Origin: Pelargonium nanum
Taxonomy: Eukaryota > Streptophyta > Magnoliopsida > Geraniales > Geraniaceae
Length of the DNA stretch: 64,000 bases
Direction of reading: 5' to 3'
Assembly (NCBI GenBank): GCA_036897485.1
Contig: JAYMTF010000016.1
Location: 1 to 64,000 of the forward strand
The notes under the pieces were generated by a model, which had not been told where the DNA came from, made no database searches, and saw only the letters and a program-made list of their open reading frames with translations. A program made the position numbers and the translations under genes. Position 1 is the stretch's first letter; every line of letters starts with the position of its first letter. Positions 13,701 to 24,065 of the stretch are shown piece after piece.

Positions 13701-15503
13701 GTTGGGCCAAGATCTTGATCTGTTCTCGATACAGGTAGGCAATAGGAATTGTTCCAAATCTGCTTTCTGCTTTTGGAGCTTTGTTGTCTGAAGTGCGTAT
13801 CTTGATTTGATAGTGCCGTGACTAATCTTTGGCTGAGTTCCTGCAGGATGAAGCTGGTGGTGGTTTGGTGTTCTGGCATCCAAAGGGTGCTGTTGTAAGA
13901 GGCATCATAGAGGATTTGTGGAAACAAATACACAGAGAGCACGGTTATGATCTTTTGTACACCCCACATGTGGCGAGGGCACATCTCTGGCAAGTCAGCG
14001 GCCATTTGGATTACTATAAAGAGAATATGTATGACCAGATGGAGATTGAGGATGAACTTTATCAACTTCGGCCCATGAACTGCCCTTATCATATATTGGT
14101 TTACAAAAGGAAGCCTCACTCTTACCGTGACTTTCCAATCAGGGTTGCAGAATTGGGGACAGTGTATAGATATGAATTATCTGGAAGCTTACACGGTCTT
14201 TTCCGTGTAAGAGGTTTCACCCAGGTATGGGATGATATCTTAAGTTTATATGTTTTGTCGAATGGCATTTACATTTTTTGAGTCACTCGTTATATTTAAA
14301 TTCCATCATTACTCGATGGTTTTGAGCTCACCATTTTATTAAAATTTCATTATGCTTACGAGTATTGCATCTCAGTTATCACTTGCTATACTCACTATAT
14401 AGTATATAGTGATTTCTTTTTGTTTTTTACTGAAAAATTGAGTTGACACTGCTTTTCTTCGCTTTCGGCATGTGCACAATCATATGGTTTTTACACTAAG
14501 GTTTGACTAAAAAGAGTTGAATGTTTCCACTTGTGCAGGATGATGCACACATTTTTTGTTTGGATCATCAAATTAAAGATGAAATTCGGGGGGTCCTAGA
14601 CCTTACCGAAAGATTACTATCAAAATTCGGTTTTAACAACTATGAAGTAAATCTTTCAACACGACCAGAGAAAGCTGAGGGAGGTGATAACATATGGGAA
14701 AAAGCAACGTCTGCTCTAATCGATGCTTTGGAGGATAAAGGTTGGAGCTATCAAATTGATGAAGGAGGTGGCGCCTTTTATGGTCCCAAGATTGATCTTA
14801 AGATTGAGGATGCTCTTGGAAGGAAGTGGCAGTGTTCAACTATTCAGGCAAGTCCCTAAACTAACACGCATTTGCACACAATAAATACAATTTTGATCGC
14901 ATTCATGAGTAGTAGCCGGCTTCTATCCAATCTATGACAACTCTTTTATGTGTTTTATACAGGTTGACTTCAATCTACCAGAGCGTTTTGACATTACATA
15001 TGTCGACTCGAACTCAGAAAAGAAGCGGCCTATCATGATCCATAGAGCAGTCCTTGGATCCTTGGAGCGGTTCTTTGGGATTCTCATAGAAAATTATGCC
15101 GGGGATTTCCCATTGTGGCTTTCTCCAATCCAGGCTAGAATCTTACCAGTAACCGACACGCAGGTAAAGCCTTATAATAATTCTTTTACCGAAGCTAAGA
15201 AAAGTAATTATATTCATATTTCTGATAACTTTGGCTACACAGCTCGAATACTCCAAAGAGGTGACAAACAAACTGAAAGCAAGCGGTATTAGAGCTGAAT
15301 TATGCCACGGGGAGCGACTCCCGAAGCTCATTAGGACTGCAGAGAAACAGAAAATTCCACTAATGGCAGTTATAGGCCCCAAAGAAGCTGAAACACAAAC
15401 TGTTACAGTTAGATCTAGGTTTGTAGGGGAGGTCGGGACCATGACAGTTGACGATTTCATCAGTAGAACGAAGTCTGCATGTGAAAACCGAACAACATTT
15501 TGA
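10776..15503 (+). CDS. Threonyl-tRNA synthetase, chloroplast/mitochondrial
   Basis: Eight exons encode 662 residues: 10776-11066, 12062-12208, 12323-12470, 13481-13734, 13847-14224, 14539-14847, 14963-15163, 15243-15503. It charges tRNA-Thr with threonine in organelles. The first ~75 residues are rich in Ser, Leu, Pro and basic residues, consistent with a transit peptide. The editing domain keeps HxxxH (H96, H100) and CAGPH (203-207). The class II catalytic core includes MNCPYH (zinc Cys359), the motif-2 region [18 protein letters not shown] split by intron 5 (zinc His396), WQCSTIQVDF, and [15 protein letters not shown] with zinc His536. A C-terminal anticodon-binding domain follows ([10 protein letters not shown] to the end). 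No TGS domain is visible. It closely resembles Arabidopsis At2g04842. The intron at 14848-14962 starts with GC rather than GT. A second ATG at residue 7 could be an alternative start. Confidence 0.95.
11408..11660. mobile_element. Stowaway-like MITE in ThrRS intron 1
   Basis: The 253-bp element is bounded by TA on both sides. Its right end CACTCATTTTAGTGCGGAGGGAG is a degenerate inverted copy of its left end CTCATTCCATACGAAAATGAG. Both match the Stowaway (Tc1/mariner) terminus seen almost intact at 42659. No coding capacity. Confidence 0.75.
11738..11853 (+). repeat. Au-type SINE relic in ThrRS intron 1
   Basis: The blocks CCTTGGCACAAAGATAAGG, GAGAAACAGCCTCTTTGC and CTCGCGCACTAGGCCGCTG, followed by a T run, are the order found in plant Au-family SINEs. 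The central B-box part is missing. The relic is in sense orientation to the gene. Confidence 0.55.
14848..14962 (+). other. GC-AG intron in ThrRS
   Basis: The reading frame runs TGT TCA ACT ATT CAG and then GCAAGT, and resumes at GTTGACTTC after ...ATACAG. The spliced product [11 protein letters not shown] is the strictly conserved ThrRS sequence, so the donor must be GC. The rest of the donor (CAG/GCAAGT) is the strong consensus context typical of functional GC donors. Confidence 0.9.
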
Positions 15504-16023
15504 TATCGCTTATACTCGTGAAATTATGGCGGCCGGGAAGGTGAATAAACCAGTAACAAAATGTAGTAACAAAATGATACGAACAATGGAGGAAACTTTT
15601 CGAAAGTGATTGTTGTTTGCATTTTAGTTTTGTTATAAATTATAATGTGTATATAGATTTCATATGGTCGATCTCTTAATTATCATTTCTCTGTTATCGA
15701 TAATTTATGTTTCTTGCAGATAAAATGATGTTTTTACTGTTTTTTTAAGGAGATTTTTTTGCTTAGTATCAAGATTTAATATTTCATCGTTTAGAATCAA
15801 ACAGACAAACGTTGGGTAAAAAAATAAAATGTTATTAATAGAAATCGAACAACAAAAATAGCGCAACTTCACACAAATACAGATCTTCCTAAATTTGTTC
15901 AAACTCAAAGATTTAGCGGTCTATAATTTCCCAATTTTATGTAATATATCAAATTGCTCTATCAAAATAGCTTCATCTTCTTGAATAAAACACAAAAATC
16001 AATCCAAGAACTTGAAAAAAAAC
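15504..16023. other. Short spacer between ThrRS and PG1
   Basis: About 520 bases of AT-rich sequence comprising the ThrRS 3' flank and the PG1 upstream region. No further gene seen. Confidence 0.5.
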
Positions 16024-18326
16024 ATGGTTCCAAAACTCCTTATTAATGTTGTGACATCTTTATGGTTATTGTTAGCATCTCCTACAGAATCCGCTCGCAC
16101 GACCTCGCGAACTTTGGTAGAAGAAGCTTCATCGTTTAGTGGGGGCACCTACGATTTGGCGAAACATGTAAAGCCTAACGAAGACATCACCGAGGTAGGT
16201 ACGTTGGTAATTGCAGTTTATTTACGAGTCAGAAGTAAAGATGCGTACATAAATGACAGTTTTCGTGGGTCAACTAGGCTTTGGCGAAGGCATGGAAAGA
16301 GGCGTGCGCGGCAACGAGTGCGAGTAAAATAGCGATCCCAATGGGGACATATAAGGTGCAGGAAATAGAGCTGTCAGGCCCTTGTAAAGCTCCCATAACA
16401 CTTCAGCATTGTGGGACATTGCAAGCTCCTGCAAAACCCAGTGAAATGAAAGGTGAAGCTTGGTTGATGATCAGACATATTGACTACTTCACATTGGATG
16501 GAGGTGGCATTTTTGATGGACAAGGACAAATTGCTTGGAAGGAAAATAATTGTGCCAAAAATCCCCATTGTAAGCAGCTTCCTATGGTGAGTTTGTTCGT
16601 ATTATATATCAGGTTGACGTGTTATATTCGTAGAACAGTTAGAAGTTGTATCGTTTTTTTGTTTTATGTTAAAGTTCGATTGATTGAGATGCTATTTTGA
16701 AACATAAACTAAGTTGGCAGTTCAAGTGCATAACGATGTAATTATTTGATTATTCAAATTGTGGATCATATTTAAGAAAATGAGGTTTTTTTTAATAAAA
16801 ATTGGTCAATTCAAATTAGTCGAGTTAAAAGTATTATTTTTATATTGTCATCTTATTAAGAATCTTGTCCGATTGAAATGTTCAAATATGTGATTGAAAC
16901 AACTGAATTAGTTTGCATACGCCAATACTTTACATACATAACGAATTTTCTTGCATTGTGAAACAGAACTTTAGGTTCGATTTCGTCAAACATTCCGTCG
17001 TCAGAGACGTGACTTCACTCGACAGCAAAAACTTTCACGTCAACGTTCTCGGTTGCACCAACTTTACATTCGAGCGATTCACTATCAAAGCGGGCAAGAA
17101 TAGCCTCAACACCGACGGAATCCACATCGGACGATCGGACGGGATCAAGATCCTCAACGCCGATGTTGAAACGGGCGACGACTGCGTCTCGATGGGAGAT
17201 GGAAGCCGAGATGTGACCATCAGCAAGCTGAAGTGCGGACCGGGACATGGCATAAGCATAGGAAGCTTGGGAAGGTACAAAAATGAGGAGGCAGTGAAAG
17301 GGATCCATGTGAAGGATTGTACCATTTCCAATACCCAAAATGGGTTGAGAATCAAGTCATGGCCTGATTTATATGAAAACACAGTGACAGATGTGCATTT
17401 TGAAGGCATTGTTATGGAAAATGTCAGCAATCCCATCATTCTTGACCAAGAGTACTGCCCATGGAATCAGTGCAAAGCTGGGGTAAAAATCTTTAGTAAT
17501 TATTTATTTTCGGAAATAGTGTCAAAACGTTTCGTTGTTTAGTGCACATACGTCACATATCAACACGAGGGATTTGGACCATTATATTGAAGTTCTAATA
17601 GTTCTATAACTAAATTAGCTGAAATTTAACTTTAAGAGGTTGATCTGATGGTCAAGATGATTTGCTCTCTCTTTAGCTGCCTGGGTATAAACCTAAAGAA
17701 TAACACCCAGGATTTTAATTCTTGAATGAACCTGACGTGCAGGTGTGCTTTTAAGATCGCTCTGTGAGGTATAAGTCATGATGTGTCTGTAAAGCTGACC
17801 TGACACCTTTTTGGTCTATAAAAACGCGAAACATAAGTTTAGTTAAGAGATCAAAAATGATCTAAATCTGATAATTTATAGGTTACAAAAGAAATAGTAT
17901 AAAATGATTATGAAAATGGTTAAACTATTATTGCACTTATTTGTGCATTTATGTGTTCTTCTGAACATTTTTTTTCCCATTTACAAAATATGTTAGATTT
18001 TCACCGGAAATATTAAGACGAGCATTGAAGTATATATTTATGCGCAAATATATTACGTTTTTGTTAACTTAACGTTGTTGTTTTGTTATCAGAAAGCGTC
18101 TCGTGTAAAAGTAAGCGACGTTAGTTTCAAGAACATCCACGGTACATCCGCAACTCCAGAAGCAGTCCAGATTCTTTGTAGCCCAGGGACATGCCAGAAT
18201 GTGGAGCTGGCTAATATTGACCTCAAATACATTGGAGACAAACCAGCAGACAAATTTGTATCCATATGCAAAAACATCAAGCCCAAAATTTCTGGCATGT
18301 TGAATCCCAAGAGCACTACTTGTTGA
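16024..18326 (+). CDS. Exopolygalacturonase PG1 (GH28)
   Basis: Four exons (16024-16194, 16278-16586, 16967-17482, 18093-18326), all in phase 0, encode 409 residues. The product is a secreted glycoside hydrolase family 28 enzyme predicted to release galacturonic acid from the end of pectic homogalacturonan in the cell wall. A hydrophobic N-terminus (LLINVVTSLWLLLA) suggests a signal peptide. All four GH28 signatures are present: NTDG (catalytic Asp210), GDDC (Asp231, Asp232), GPGHG (His254) and RIK (288-290). The exon pattern and sequences such as AWKEACA and IFDGQGQIAW place it in the plant exopolygalacturonase clade, which is mostly pollen-expressed. The ATG at 16024 is preferred because it directly precedes the signal peptide. 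PG2 at 57363-60049 is a paralogue with identical exon 2 and exon 3 lengths. Confidence 0.94.
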
Positions 18327-19593
18327 TTCTTCGTCGGAACTATTTATACTTACAACCATATATAAATACTGTAACGAGAGTGGTGCTCGTGCACGACGCC
18401 CCCAAATTCATTGAAATGGATATGTCATACGAGTCATATATTGTACTTGTACATATGTGTTTAGTAACGATTGTCCATATGACAACTTCACTAGGATGAA
18501 ATTATCAATCCATTATGTGAATTGAGTTATTTTCATTCACAATTCATATTTGTTTTCTTTTCTATATAACAATTTTTTACCGGCCCCAAAACATGAAATT
18601 TTCTAAAGAACATATGTGTGTATCAATATTGGAGTCACAATTAAGACCCGGATCACTTGGAATGGGTTTGGATCAAAATTGGGACCCAAGTTATCCTCCA
18701 AAAGAGGCCCAATAAATCAGATGTGACAAAAATATTGAGCCGGATGAATTATGTCGAAACCAGAGTTGAATCGAATCAATATTGGACTCGGAAAGTCTAA
18801 AAATACCCGACAAAAACATAAAACATTTTGATTGGCCGGCAATAGTGTGTTAGGAAACTAACATTTCATTTGAAGTGTTGTATTTGAGACAAACCAATGA
18901 GTGTTTGAATAATGCTAAAATTTAAATTTTGATTTGCATGTGTCAAATTCAATAACATTGAAAAAATGGATACAACAATAGATTTCAAATCACAACCTTT
19001 ATCTTGTCATTTGCAATTATATATATGATTTTGTGAACATTATAACTCTATATGGAATACGATATTTCACATTCTAAATTTTAAATTAAATTCATGTTGT
19101 GGAATGCAAATGTTTCCTAAACACAAACATCTAGTATCTCTATTCAGCAATGCATTCTCTCTACGCAATCAACATATTTATACTGAAAAAATATCCAAAC
19201 CATTCCACGCAATAATTGAAAGAAACATAGTCGGGTAGTTAACATTATTTTCAAAAAAAAAAAACATTTGTATCATCTTCAATCTTTAAGATCTTGTCGT
19301 AAAACCAATTAATCATTAATAAAATAACTTATGTGTCATATTCCATTAATTTATTGACGCATTATCTGTATAATATTATTCTTTATAATTATGCTACAAA
19401 GATACGAAAGTGAAAGAAACACAAACATGAACATCTAGTCGGATAATTACATTAATTTTAAACGACATTCGTATCATCAAATAATCAAGATCTTGTCATA
19501 CAATCGACGAGTTAATTAAGATACATCGATCAAAACAATCAAAAAACAAAAAACAAACTGTATATATGAAATCCATATTATATATATTAATTA
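18327..19593. other. AT-rich spacer, no gene seen
   Basis: Sequence between the convergent PG1 and polcalcin genes. It contains the two 3' flanks and otherwise only AT-rich unique-looking sequence. Confidence 0.5.
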
Positions 19594-19836
19594 TCATAGA
19601 AAACACTTCATCAAAGCAACATTGTTAGTGGCAAAAGTAGTGAACTCTTGGTAAGAGATGAAACCATCTCCATCGGTATCAATGGCGGTCATCGTGCACT
19701 CAACTTCTTGTTGTGTACTGCCATGTTGTCTCAGTACGTCTCCGAGCTCGGATAATGATATTTTTCCATCGCCATTCGCATCGAATCGCTTGAATATCTC
19801 CTTCAGCTTAGCCTCATCAATTTTTGCCCCAGCCAT
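19594..19836 (-). CDS. Polcalcin (two-EF-hand pollen calcium-binding protein)
   Basis: A single-exon gene encodes 80 residues, the usual polcalcin length (77-86). It has two canonical EF-hand loops, DANGDGKISLSE (19-30) and DTDGDGFISYQE (53-64), with all calcium ligands at loop positions 1, 3, 5, 9 and 12. Polcalcins are small cytosolic calcium-binding proteins expressed in pollen and are widespread cross-reactive allergens. The C-terminal region FATNNVALMKCFL corresponds to the conserved polcalcin tail FxxxNxGLMKDVAKVF but is shortened and altered. A TTTATATC element sits about 70 bases upstream of the start on this strand. Calcium sensing during pollen tube growth is inferred from the family, not shown here. 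Confidence 0.93.
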   Translation of the reverse strand: MAGAKIDEAKLKEIFKRFDANGDGKISLSELGDVLRQHGSTQQEVECTMTAIDTDGDGFISYQEFTTFATNNVALMKCFL

Positions 19837-19902
19837 TTAATTTTACTGATTGAAATGTGCATGGAAAATGAGAGATTCTAGATGTTTTGTTGATGGTTTT
19901 GG

Positions 19903-19912
19903 GATATAAATT
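19903..19912 (-). promoter_or_regulatory. Possible TATA element of polcalcin gene
   Basis: Read on the minus strand, AATTTATATC lies about 70 bases upstream of the polcalcin ATG. It is the only TATA-like word at a plausible distance. Weak evidence in AT-rich DNA. Confidence 0.3.
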
Positions 19913-22808
19913 TAGAGATGTGTGTGGAGGTCTTTAAGGTGATGCTATAAATTAGGGTTAAGAGCTGTGGAATCGGATTGCATGTCTAAATGAAGCATTT
20001 CCCTAAGAATAATATATTATGTAAGGAAAAAGAATCTAACCAACAAGAGAATAACATTTCATTAATTGTCTCAATCCGTATGGAATTCACTTCTGGAGTG
20101 AAAGTACGTGAATAAGCCCTAATAGATTGAATTCACATGGTGTGATTGTGTTTTGTACCTCACCTCGTGTAGTAACGGTATTTATAGAAGTTGCTTCAAG
20201 ATTGTAATTGGTTAAGAATATTTAGAAAGTTTAATGTAATTGTGAAACTTTTAAGTACGTTGAATGTCGTCATGTGTGATTCTAATGAGCCTTGAACATG
20301 AATGTGTGGACCGTGGATTGGGTCAAGCGAACCGCAGGTTGGATTTGTTGTCCCATGTGCCGTTATGGGGTGACTATGGCCAAAATTGGTTGAATTAAGG
20401 CCAAACGGGGTAAATAGACCTTTTAGCTAGTACCGGCAGTTTTAAATTTTGAGTTTTTTCGGGTGATTTTCTTGTTCAAATTTGATCGTACAACTGATAT
20501 AATAAAGTTTTAGGGTCCTAATGTAGTAATGTATTATGGGGTATTATTTATGAGAAAAATATGATGATCCTTATTTTAAATTATTCAAATCCAGAAGTAT
20601 AAAAGTTTATTACTTTATTTATTGAATTATGATCAAACAACCAACTTGGTTAATGCACCTCCATTTCTCATCCAAGAACCAACTTGGACCCTCATAAAAG
20701 GTGCAGCTTGATATGGGCCCAGCCCAAATAATGTTTCTAAAGCCCAATTACACAAGTTTGGGCTGGGCTGATGGGACTTCCAACACAGTCAACAGATCAT
20801 CTATCATATATTATAATAATCTTCATTGACTGAAATAATAATCCCAATAATTCAATTTTAAATATGTAATTAAGATCATGACATGTACATTATCAACTCC
20901 ATAATACATAGTATTTAATTGGGTTGAGTCCATAAATTGATGGGTTGTTCATTTCCATTGAAGCACATATTATGGAGTGACCATTTTTGTATAATATAAT
21001 AAGGTTATGGCTTTTGGGTCATCTTTCTCTTGTGCTTTACTTCTTTTGGAAAGTCATGGTTGAGAGGCATCTTATTAGGTAGTTCCATAAATTTTCATGC
21101 AAATTCATAAATTAGTAAAGCCTACAAATGACATGAAATAACCCAAATGGGGAAAAGATAAATCTTGTAGTTCCATAAATTTTCATGCAAAGCTCTTTTT
21201 ATCTACTCATTTGATAAGAAAAATAGTATTAAGATATGCAAAAAGAACTGAATTATAAACACATTTACAGAAAATAACGTTAAATGAATATTAGTGTTTT
21301 TTCACGTAAATCCATCATAAAGTTATGCAATAAAAAATAGTTCTTTCTTTTTTCGATACTCCATACAACATTAATTTAGTTATTAAAGTGTGATGATTTA
21401 ACTATTCGTGTGTCCTTTAAATACACAAAAATGAATAGTTAACGAACTTTATACGATAAAATGAATAGATAACAAACTTTGTACCCAAAAAAATATAGTT
21501 AACAAACCCATGTGAAGTCATGAAGATGTGTTTATTTTTGTGTTTGGTCAATAGGACATGGCTAGGTTTTCAAACTTTACACGAATAGTTAACCTAACTA
21601 GTTGGAAGAGAAGAAGGTGACAATTTATTATGTGAGCTAACACAAGATCTACCCCCATTTGATAGGGGAATGGGTTGGTTGGTTTGAGACTCAACTAGTC
21701 CATTCAAAATTTTGCACTACATACATTCAGCGTTTATCGGCCCGTTATTTTCTATTTCATTCTAGTTTCGCTTTTATTTACGCATTGACAATTTTATGCA
21801 AAAATCACGACAATTATATGCAAAATTATTGATAATTATAATTATATGTCAGTGGATTTACTTGTAACTTATACGTGCAACGTAGAAAACAAATTCTTGG
21901 TATCAAACAATAAAATCCTCATGTAACTTACTTCTAGACTTACTTCCTCCAGACCGCGCCACGTAGAAATGTCTATAGACACTTGCAGACATTATTGTCT
22001 AGTCGTAGGAGCTCTCACGAGAATTTACTCACGTGAGGTTGAGAATGTGTACGTAATTACCTGCTTACTCGTACTGTTAATTATATGATTGACTTGAGAA
22101 CATATTATAGGTGAAAAGAAGAAAATAACGAAGTACGGTTGAAGCATACTAAATATGAGTCGATCTCATATTTAAATATTTGTATTTTTACTCTAACACA
22201 CCGTTATAATTATTAGATCAACCTACTGTTGGTTTAACTACTTCTAGACTTGGTCTTTTTTGCAGGGTTCCTATTATTAGTTGGTACACATTGAAAAAAG
22301 ATGGCATGACAAGGCTCCTTCTCTACACATTTTGCATTCCTTTTAATTTTTTTGAATAAAATTGGTCTTTTTAGACTATGCTTTTAATAACCTCATGGAC
22401 CCCCAAATTCTTCAAGAATATAATGTCAGTTCACACACAACACAAGGCTCTATACATTTTCTTGGAGAAGAAAAGCAAGAAGTAGCCGGAAAAGAGAGCC
22501 AGTTTTTGTTGTTATTTATGACTTTTGTGCTGCTGTGTCACCATCACTAGAGCCCCTAGTAGGACCATCAACAATTCAAGAAACTTGAATTCCTGCAAAT
22601 TTATTATATCATGACTCATCAATCTTGCGTTGAATCAGACGGATCAGATTGGTTGCACCATCAATTTTCTCTCTTCTCTGTATTGGTTTCTTGATGAGAA
22701 ATCTGCCCACAAGAACATGTCATTGTTTTCTTGCACTTTCCGTCTTTAAAAACTCAGTTTTTGTCTATTCCAAGTTGCTTGCTTGTTCTCTCAATTACTT
22801 TCTTGAAC
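19913..22808. other. Spacer upstream of F-box genes
   Basis: AT-rich, with no domain-bearing frame. Around 20100-20175 a segment containing GTGTGATTGTGTTTTGTACCT recurs in inverted orientation around 24680-24720; both are followed by a TATTTATAGA word, so they may be relics of one dispersed element. A 62-codon frame at 22362-22550 lies in the likely 5' leader of the first F-box gene and shows no family features. Confidence 0.45.
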
Positions 22809-24065
22809 ATGAATCTGGTTTCTGTTGATTGTTCTTGTGATTGTACTCGTAATAAGCGGATCAAAATGGATGAAGATCGACCAAGAACGAGAATGGAGAG
22901 CCTCCCGAGGGAGATCTTGATGGACATACTTTCAAGATTGCCCATAACCTGTTTGATGAAATTCCAGTTCGTTTGCAGAACCTGGCGCGCCTTGGCGCAA
23001 GACCCTGAGCTCGTCAAGACGCAGATTTGTGACAGAAACTCCAATCCTTGCCTTGTTTTCCACTGTGACTACCCGATTCGGAACCAGCTTTGCTTTGTGG
23101 ATCTTTCTTGCCATGATCACAGCAACATCATCAGCAAGAATGTGATGGTGAGGAAGTTCACTACTCCTTTCATGGATATGATGCCAGAGTTTGATGTCGT
23201 TGGCTCGTGTCGCGGCTTGCTATGCTTATCCGATTCGTTGTACAAAGACGGGGTTTTCGTGTACAATCCCTTCACCCGGGACTTCAAGGAGCTCCCCAAG
23301 GCTATGCAGTATCCTGATCAGGAGGTGGTTTTCGGGTTCGGGTTTGATCATAATTCAAAAGTGTACAAGGTTGTGAAGATAGTCTATTACAGAAATGGCT
23401 ACAACAATGGCGGGTTTTCGCATCCCCGGAGACTAACCTATCCACACTCAGCTGTCCAGGTTCTAACCATAGGTAGCTCTTCTTGGAAAAGTATTGGTAA
23501 AGTGCCTTACCAGCTTGTGAGGAGATCTTCTGAGGCCTTGGTGAATGGGAGGCTTCATTGGGTCACTAGGCCGAGAAGGTACCATCCAGCTCGTAGAATC
23601 ATCTCGTTCGATCTTGCAGATGATCAGTTCCGGGAGGTCTTGAAACCGGATTGTGATGGCCTCAATAGGTTCAACTTTCATTTGGTGAGTCTCAGAGGAT
23701 GCCTTGGTGCAGTTGTTAATTGCAGTCATGGGAAGTTGGAGGTTTGGGCTATGAAGGACTATTGCGAGAAGGACTCGTGGGTTAAGGAGTTCAGCATTGG
23801 AGCTTACCTTCCGAAGGGTCTAAAACAGAACGTGGATCGTTCGCTCAAGATTTGGAAGAACGCGCCCAACGGAAGGCTTGTTCGGGTTCTTTGCATAATG
23901 CAGAATGGGGATGTATTGTTGGAGTATAAGGGGAGAGTTCTTGTTTCTTATGATTTGAAGAGCAGAAAGTTTAAGGACTTGGTGTTTCAGGGAATGCCAA
24001 ATTGGTTTCAGACTGTTGTGCATTCAGGCAACCTCAATTGGGTTGATACTATTTTTGATGATTGA
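22809..24065 (+). CDS. F-box/FBA protein 1 (CPR1-like)
   Basis: Intronless gene for a protein of 418 residues from the first ATG (22809), or 399 from the ATG at 22866. The N-terminal F-box reads LPREILMDILSRLPITCLMKF and continues to CRTWRALAQDPEL. The rest is an F-box-associated (FBA) interaction domain with typical blocks FDVVGSCRGLLCLSD, YNPFTRDFKELP, FGFGFDHNSKVYKVV and SWKSIGKVPY. Proteins of this type are substrate receptors of SCF ubiquitin ligases; the substrate cannot be deduced. The start is uncertain: the 22866 ATG sits closer to the F-box and matches the start position in the downstream copy better. It is a tandem paralogue of the gene at 26223. Confidence 0.9.
   Translation: MNLVSVDCSCDCTRNKRIKMDEDRPRTRMESLPREILMDILSRLPITCLMKFQFVCRTWRALAQDPELVKTQICDRNSNPCLVFHCDYPIRNQLCFVDLSCHDHSNIISKNVMVRKFTTPFMDMMPEFDVVGSCRGLLCLSDSLYKDGVFVYNPFTRDFKELPKAMQYPDQEVVFGFGFDHNSKVYKVVKIVYYRNGYNNGGFSHPRRLTYPHSAVQVLTIGSSSWKSIGKVPYQLVRRSSEALVNGRLHWVTRPRRYHPARRIISFDLADDQFREVLKPDCDGLNRFNFHLVSLRGCLGAVVNCSHGKLEVWAMKDYCEKDSWVKEFSIGAYLPKGLKQNVDRSLKIWKNAPNGRLVRVLCIMQNGDVLLEYKGRVLVSYDLKSRKFKDLVFQGMPNWFQTVVHSGNLNWVDTIFDD

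Noticed and set aside
13679-14119. 146-codon minus-strand frame
   Set aside because: Antisense to ThrRS exons 4-5 and explained by their codon composition.
17642-17830. GGTCAAGATG...CCTGGGTATAAACC stretch in PG1 intron 3 as another SINE
   Set aside because: Lacks the Au SINE blocks and a clear B box; left unassigned.
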